Shown piece after piece: positions 25,201-34,200 of a stretch of 35,200 nt of DNA (its first letter is position 1; every line of letters starts with the position of its first letter). The stretch lies in contig JBBRCE010000050.1 in NCBI GenBank assembly GCA_038205115.1, positions 1 through 35,200 of the forward strand, written 5' to 3'. This DNA comes from JBBRCE01 sp038205115. Lineage in GTDB: Bacteria > Planctomycetota > Planctomycetia > Pirellulales > JBBRCE01. A program made the translations under genes and the position numbers. The notes under the pieces are model-generated. The model saw nothing but the letters and a program-made list of their open reading frames with translations, made no database searches and was not told where the DNA came from.

Positions 25201-28200
25201 GTTCTTCGCTAGGTATCGACACCACCAATGCTTCGCCCAGCCCCGCCAACCTGACGACCGTGATCACCAACACCACACTGGGCCAATTGGGCTTCACAAA
25301 AACTGGCGTCAACGTCTTGAACGTGAACCCCGCTAACACCTACACCGGTGCGACGCTGATTGCCAACGGAACCCTGAACGTGTCGGTGCTCGGCAATGTC
25401 GGTGGGGCTTCCAGTTCGCTGGGCGCACAGACCACCGCGGCGCTCGCGACCGTTTCTCTCGGTTCTTTCACAAATACCGGCACACTCAGCTATACAGGTA
25501 CGGGCGAAACCAGCAACCGCGCGATTAACCTTTCCGGCACAACCGGCGGCGGCGTAATCGACAACTCTGGCTCGGGCACGCTGACATTCAGCAGCCCGAT
25601 GACGTTTACCGGAACGGGCGCTAAGGCACTCACGCTGTCTGGTGCAAGCGATATTGCCTTTGGTTCCACACTGGGCACAAACGGTGTCGGCACTCCGGCT
25701 GCGCTCACGATCAACAAGAACGGAGCCAATACCGTCACGCTCAACGGCGCGCTCACCACTATCACGTCACTCAATATCAGCGGTGGTGTGCTCGACATTG
25801 GAACTGCTGGGTTGTCAATCTCGAATACCGGCAACAACGTCATCCAAGCGAGTGGTAACGCAACCATCAACGCTACCGGCGGCGGCTTCTTGACGCTCAG
25901 CTCAAATACGGCGACTGACGGCGGAAATCTCGGTGCCACAAGCGGTAATACGTTGACGATCAACGCCAATATCACCACCTCAGGCACTGGCGGAACGATC
26001 GAGCTATTCGCCGGAGCCGGCACCACCGGCGTTGTCGTCTTCAACGGCGCCAACACTTACACTGGCACGACAATCATCAACTCCGGCATGCTCAGCGTTG
26101 CGAACTTCGGAAACCCCGGATCAACGACCAGCAACCTGGGCAGCGGAAGCACGATCAACATTGGCAACGGCGCGAACGCAGGCATCGCGCTGCGGTACAC
26201 CGGCGCAGGTGAAACAAGCAGTCGCACCATTAATCTGTCCGGCACATCCGGCACGGTTACCATCGATCAGTCCGGTCCATCGGGCGCGCTCGTCCTCAGT
26301 TCTCCATTCACCGCCACAGGCGCAGGCGCCAAGACGCTCACCCTTCAAGGCTCCACCGCCGGCACTGGCGAAATCTCCGGGGCAATCGTAAATAGCACCC
26401 TCGCCACGAGTGTCACCAAGGCTGGCACCGGCACCTGGACGCTGTCGGGCGTAAATACCTACACGGGCGCGACTACCGTAAACGGCGGCAAGCTGATCCT
26501 CAGCAATGCCGGAGCGGGCCTCGAAAACACCGCGATTGCCGTCAACAGCGGCGGCACGCTGGCAGTGAGCGGAGCTTACACCGCCGGCAACGTGGCGACA
26601 GTCGCGGCCGGCGCATCGCTGACGCTGAATCCCGGTGGCACGTTCGACATGTCGGATGGCGCGGCCAACACTTTTGCGCTCGTGCAGCATAGCGCCTTCG
26701 CCGGCAACGCGCTGACGCTCAATGGCGGCGCGCTCAAGTTTGATATCGGTGCCGCCAGCGGCGTCAACGACCAGATTGATGTGATGCTTAATGCCACGTC
26801 CGGCAACGGACTGGCGACTTCCACCGGCGCGAACGCTATTGCCATCAATGCAATTGGCGGCAGTTTGACCGCCGGCAATACCTACACGCTGATCAAGGCC
26901 GCGGGCACGCTCAGCAACAGCAATTTCTACCTGGTTTCGCCGACGATCAATGTGGGCGGCACGCCCTATTCGCTCACGCTGAGTCAGTCCGGGACTTACG
27001 AAGTATTGACCGTCTCTGCGTTTGTGGCCGCATCGGCTTCGTCGGCATTCTGGAATGGAACGACCAATGGGAGCTGGGCCTACCAGCCGCTAGGAGCAGG
27101 TACGGCCACCAACTGGGCTGCGTCGGCTACGGGTTCGCCCGATACGTTCGTCCTGCCAGACGCTGCCACAAACGTGACGTTCACAACCAACACGGTCGGC
27201 CCGGGCGGTTTGAGCACGACGCTTGACGGCAGCCGCACGATCAATAGCCTGACGTTCACCGGAAACGGCACCTCCAACACTGCGGGCTCGACAATCGCCG
27301 CCGGCACAGGCGGCATGCTGACCATTAACGCATTCGCCCTCTCTGGCAACGCCGCCGGCAATGGTATCACCATCAACGCTGGTTCTGGCGCAAACACAAT
27401 TAGCGCCGGCGTCATTCTGGGTGGCAGCCAGACCTGGACGAACAACTCGTCAAATCCGCTGACCGTGAGCGGCGTCGTTGCCGAAAGTACTGCATTGACC
27501 GGTCTGACCACGTCCGGTACAGGGACCATCAGCCTTTCCAATTCCAACACATACACCGGACCAACCACGATCAACGCCGGTGTGCTGAGCGTAGCAACGC
27601 TGAGCAGTGGCGGAAATCCCAGCGGAATTGGCCGATCGTCGGCCGCGGTGACAAACTTGGTTTTAGGCGGGGGCACGCTGCAATACACCGGTGGAAGCGC
27701 GAGCATTGATCGCAACTTCACGATCAACGCCGGCACCACGAGCACCATTGATGTCACTCAGGCCGGCACCATGCTGACGCTCCCTGGCCCCACGGGTGCC
27801 GCCACGACTGGCGCGCTGTCCAAGATTGGTGCCGGTAGTTTGGAATTCACCGGAACGTATGGCTACACCGGCGCGACAACTGTCAATGCCGGTATTCTGC
27901 GTTTGAGCGGTACGTCAGCCGGCACCTCTGCGGTCACGGTCAACAGCGGTGGCACGCTCCAGTTCGGCAGCACCACGGCGCTCAGCAGTGCCAACGCGCT
28001 GACGCTGGCCGGCTCGGGTGTTGTAGACTTGTTCGGCAACAGTGTCACCACTGGCGCTCTGACGACGGCGGCGACGACATCCATTACAAATACTGGAGCC
28101 GGAACAAGCGCTTCAACGGCCACCGCGCCAGGCACGCCTTCCGGGACTGGCATCTATGTGGACGCTCTGACCGTATCGCCGGTGACGGCCGCGGCGGTTC

Positions 28201-31200
28201 CAGCGCTGATCACGGACGGTCCAACCCGTAAGACGCAGATCGTACTGAATAACAGTATTGCTAATACGCAGATGACGAGCAACGTCAACAATACGTATTC
28301 AGGCGGGTTGGTGCTTGCCAACATCGCGTCGTTTACACGCCTCAATCCGGGCATCATCACCGGCACTCCTTGGGGCAGCGGCCCGATTATTGTTGGGCAG
28401 GCGGCCACGGACAAGGCGCAAATCTATTTCTCCACGGCCAACCAGACGATGAACAACCCAATCATTTCGAATACGCGCCTTGGAACGGACGTGACGGGTA
28501 CCGTGCGGGTCGACGTGGCGACGACATTTGCAGGCACGCTCACTGCCAACCTCGCGCCGTTCACCTTTAGCACCAACAACGGTTCTGGCAGTTCGACAGT
28601 GACTGGCAGAATCACCGGTCCCAGTGGTCTGGTGCTTGATTTCATCGGCGGGTCGGCATTTGCCGGCACGCTTCTTCCGGTCACGCTCAACAACGCAGCG
28701 GGCACAAACGATTACCAGGGCGATACCGTAATCAATAATACAGCGACGGCTGGCAAGTCAGCGACGATCATCTTGGGCGCTGCCAATCAAATTCCCAACG
28801 GCTCGGGCACGGGCAACGTCGTCATTAACACCAACGGCACGGGCGTCGGCAGACTCAACCTCGGCGGCTTCAGCGAAACCATTAACGGCTTGAACGGCTC
28901 TGGCACCGTCGATGGTGTCAGCGGCACGCCGACTTTCACGGTCGGCGACAATAACGCCACCGCCTCGTTCAGCGGACCGATCATCAATTCCGCCGGAACG
29001 TTAACGCTCACCAAAATCGGCAGCGGTACGCAAACTCTTTCTGGTGCCAGCACGTTTGCCGGCCCGGTCAACGTCAATGGCGGTTTGATCGCTTTTGCGA
29101 CGTCGCCAGCAACCGCGGGGCCGCTCGGCAACTCGACCATCGTCAACCTCAGTGGCGGTGGCCTGAGTTACACGGCGACTGGCAGCAACGCTCTCAATCG
29201 CACCGCGGCAATCGGCGCCAGCAATGGCACGATTGACGTGGCGAACTCCCTGGGCACGCTGACCGTCGCGTCGGCTACTAGTTCCGGCGGCAATCTGATC
29301 AAGACCGGACCAGGCCTGCTGCAATTGACCGCCACCACCACGACGTTGAGCGCCGGCGCAGCAGGCGTGGTTGTCAATGGCGGTACGCTGCAAGGAGGTT
29401 TTGGCACCGCTGGAATTGGCTCGATCAACGTCGGCGCAAGCGGCTACCTTTCCCTGCACGATGTCACCACGCCCACGGCCAGCATTCTGAATCTGACAAC
29501 GGCCGGCTCGGGCGCACTGAATTTGGCCAGTGGCGCGCAGCTCGGCTTTGACCTCGGTGCGTCGGGAACCAACGACCGGATCGTCTACGGTGCCGCAACT
29601 GCCGCAGGCACAGTCACACTGAACTTCTTTAATCTCGGCGGGCTGAACGCCGGTAGTTACACGCTGCTAACGAGTTCAACGTCCAATGGATTGACCGGCG
29701 TTAACTTTGCCTTGGGTAGCGCGCCCACCGGGTTCAATTACACGATCACCAGCGACAACACCACCGTCACCCTGACGACCAGCGCTTACTCGCCGATTTA
29801 CTGGAACAACACCCAGGGCGATGGCTCGTGGTCCAATACGACGGGCAGCTTAGGCTCGATCGGCGGCGGTGCAGGTACCAACTTCACGACGCTCCCGAAC
29901 GGCACCACCGATGCCGGCCACGCGCCGCTAGCAACAGAAACGGTCATCTTCAACAGCACCACGGTCGCCGGGCCTTCCATTTCGACCACGCTGGATGGCA
30001 ACCGGACGATCGACAGTCTGCAATTTATCGGTGGTGGCTCGCCTGCGGTTACTTCTGTGACGATCAACCAGGGAACCAGTGGCACGCTCACGATTATGCC
30101 GCAGAGCGCCTCCGGAGGCATCAGCATTCTCGCCGGCGGCGGCAATGCCACGATCACCGCGCCGGTGTCTTTGAATGGCGCCCTGAGCTCATCTCAAACA
30201 TGGAACGTCACCGATGCCACAAGCACTTTGGAGGTTTCTGGATCGATTGCGTTCGGAGCAAGCGTGAGGAAAACCGGCTTGGGAGTTCTTAAATTGAGCG
30301 GCACCAACTCGGGATCGGGCAATTTCAGCTTGATTGGGGGAACTCTGGTTCTTGCCAATCCGGCGGCGCTCGGCACCGGAACACTGAGCATCGCCGGCGG
30401 CACGACGCTCGACGCCACGGGCGGCGCGCTGGTGCTCTCGGCCCTTGCACCAATCAACGTGAATGGCGACTTTACGTTCACCGGATCGAATAATCTGACT
30501 TTCGGCGGAGGCGCCGTCACCGTCTCTGGAAATCCCGCGATCAATACCGCTGCCGCAGTCCTCGACTTCAACGCCGCAATCGGCGGTAGCAGCGGGCTGA
30601 CCAAGGCTGGCAGCGGCACGCTGGTCCTCGGTAGCAACAACAGTTACAGCGGCGGACTCACTCTCAATGCAGGGACGCTCATTCTGAACAACGCCGGGGC
30701 GTTGGGCGGTGGTGCCTTCACCATCAACGGCGGCACTCTGGACAGCACCAGCCCAGGGGTCACTTTGAATCCCACGTCGAAGACCATTGCCGCGAGCTTC
30801 GCGTTCACCGGTACCAACAGTTTGAACCTCGGAACCGGCGCGATCTCGCTAACGACAACTCCCACCATCACTGTGAACGCCAACACGCTCACTCTGAGCG
30901 GCAACATCAGCGGTTCATCGGGAATTACGAAGGCGGGCGTGGGTGACCTGACGCTGAGCGGCGCGAATACTTACTTGGGCGCCACCATCGTCGCCAATGG
31001 CACATTAAATTTCCCGACTGGCGGTTCGACAACAACTGCCGGCACGATTACTGTCGGCAACACCGCAGCAACGAACGCGGTGTTGAACGTGACGGGCGGC
31101 GCGTTGAGCACGACCGCCAATGTGAATCCCAGCGTGATCATCGGCACTGGGACGAGTTCGGGATCCGTCAACCTCAGTGCTGGCTCCATTAGTACAAGTC

Positions 31201-34200
31201 CAAGCGGCACCCAGGCGGCTGCCCAGACCTATATCGGCGGCACTGCAACTGGCGGCTTTGGCGCCCTGAATGTGAGCGGTAGTGGGTTATACACCTCGGG
31301 CAGCTATATCGCAGTCGGCTATTCCACCAATGACCGTGGCGTTTTGAATCAGTCGAGCGGCACGATCACAGTCAACAATAATTTCTTGACGGTTGCGGCG
31401 GTGAGTGCCACTGCCACGGGCGTAGTGAACCTGTCGGGTGGCACGTTCAACTCAGTGGCCAATGCTGCAAACAGCGGCGTCCGCATCGGAGAACAAGGGA
31501 CCGGAATTTTAACCGTGTCTGGCACTGCGGTATTTAATGCCGGCTTTAACAACACGGCCGACCAGGGTGTGTCGCTCGGCACGACCGGCGTCGGGTCTAG
31601 CGGCACGCTGAACCTTAACGGCGGCACGATCAACACCAACAAGATTGCCAAGGGGGCAGGTTCTGGCTTCCTCAACTTCGACGGCGGAACGTTAATGGCC
31701 AATGTTGCCAACGCGACCTTCGTAACGGGGCTTACAAGCGCTTACATCAACGGCGGCGGTGCAACGATCGACTCGCGGTCATTTGCGATCACGATCGGCC
31801 AGGCGTTGCTGGCTCCGATCGGAAGCGGAGTTAGCGCCACGGGTTTGACAGTCAGCGGTGGCGGTTATATCGCTACGCCGCAGGTGGTTGTCTCGGGTGG
31901 TGGTGGCACGGGTGCGACCGCCGTCGCCACGATTGATGGAAGTGGCAACCTCACCGGCATTACGATTACGAACCCCGGCATTAGCTACACCTCGGCACCC
32001 ACGTTCACCCTATTCGGTGGCGGCAATGGCAACTCCGGTGCGATCGGCGGCACGGCCACTTTGTTTACCAACACCTCCGGCGGCCTCACCAAGATTAGTG
32101 CCGGCACGCTGACGCTCTCCGGGGCAAATACCTACACCGGGCCAACCGTCATTAGCGGTGGCACTCTTAAACTAGGAAACACCGCCGCACTCGGAACGTC
32201 GGTGGGCGCCGCCGACGGGACGACGATCAGCTCGGGTGCAACACTTGATCTGGGCGGAATCGGAGTTCCCAATGCCAATACCAGCGCGGAAATTATCACG
32301 GCTTCTGGCGCTGGCGTTGGCGGCAACGGAGCGATCATCAGTTCGACGGCAATTGCCAGTCCCTTCATCGGCGTTCGCAATCTGACGTTGGCGGGAGATA
32401 CGACGCTCGGCTTCTCAAGTCGCTGGGATGTGGGCGACAATGCGGGCGCCACGAACGCCTTGCTGGGCAATGGGTATGCCCTCACCTTCTTGGGTACGGC
32501 GCCAGCCGCACAAGCCAGCTTGAACTTTTTGGGAGAAACCGACCTCGGCGACATCAACGTGAATCTCGGCAATGTCACAGCCACGAATATTCTTTTCATT
32601 CAAGGGACTACCACGCTGGGCCGCGCGGCAAATACGGTTTCGATCTCCGGTGGCTCGACGCTGAATATCTACACAAATTCCACGGTGACGAACTTCGACA
32701 AGAAATTCGCTCTTAACAACGGCACCATTGTGGTACAGAGAACCGGAGGAGCTTCGCTTGATGGCACAATCAGCCTAACGAATGCTAACACCATCACCGC
32801 GACCACTTCGACCGCGGCGACGAATGTCATTTCTGGTACTGGAAGTTTGAATAAGGCCGGCGTGGGAAGTTTGACGCTGACCGGCACCAACATCTATACC
32901 GGAGCGACCAACATTCAAGCCGGTACATTGGCCCTGGGTGCCACGGGTTCAATCAACAACTCGTCGCAAATTGCCCTCTCGCCGGGCGCAACTTTTGACG
33001 TTTCCGCCGTCAGTGGCTACGCCTTGGCTCAGACGCTAGCATTCAAAGGCGCGGGGACGGCCAATGTCTTGGGTGCGGTCAACGCCGGCGCCCGCACACT
33101 GGATCTCAAGGATAGTGTTAACATCGGCTCGTTGGCTTTGAGCAGCGACCTGAATCTTAACGGTGCCACGCTGACATTTGATCTGTCGGCGACCACCAGT
33201 GATCAAATCGCCGTAACGGGCGTCGCCACACTGGCCGGCACCAATACCATCAACGTGGCGCCGCTGGCGTCCGCCACCAGTTTGACACTCGGCTCGCACG
33301 CTTACACATTGCTCACCGCCGGTAGCGGCTTGGTCAGCAGCAATTTCGCGCTAAGCAACTCGAGCGTAACGCTGAATTCCGTCGTCTACAGTTTTGGCCT
33401 TTCCGGCGATGACACGCACGAGTACTTGGATGTTGCGATCGGTGCGGCGGCGGTGGCTGGCATTTGGAATGTCAACGCTTCGGGCTCGTGGAACACCGCC
33501 GGCAATTGGTCGGGCGGCGTGCCAGGGCTGAGCGGCAGTTCGGCAGGCAACGATACGGCCACGTTCGCCGCAGCAGCGACGACTGTCAATCCGGTCGTCA
33601 CGCTCGATGGCGTTTCTCCGGTTCTGAAGGGCGTTACGTTCAACAACGCGGCCCACGGATACACCATCGCGCAAGGCACCGGCGGAACGCTAACGCTCGA
33701 CGGCGGCGCAGCGCCGGCCACCATTGATGTCACCAATGGTAGCCACACGATCAGCGCCCCTCTGACGCTGGCCACCAACACCAACATCACGTTGGCCAAC
33801 GCCGGCAGCTTGACGCTCTCGGGTGCGCAAGCCTGGGCTGGTCACAATGTGGCTGTCAGCGGAGCTGGCACCGTGACCATCTCCGGCACGCAGACGAATA
33901 CTAGCCCTGCAACTTTCACCGTGAACACGGGCATTACAGCCAACATCAACACCAACTCCGGTGCGGGGCTGTCGCTGGTGAATAGCGGCACGGTGAATTT
34001 GAAATCGTCGCAAAACCTTGGCGGCGTCACCATCAACAGCGGCGCGCACACCAACGTCACCACCAACACCGCGCTGCCAGTCGCAACCGGACCAAGCGTG
34101 GTGGTCACGCAGTCGCTGACGATTGCCAGCCATGTGGTCAGCGGCAACACGGTCTGGGACGGATATTTGGATCTGGCCAACAACAAGCTTGTCGTACAGA

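Noticed and set aside
22731..32945. Regularly recurring motifs considered as a CRISPR array or tandem satellite.
   Set aside because: Spacing is irregular, copies are diverged at the DNA level, and the repetition is conserved as protein within one open frame.
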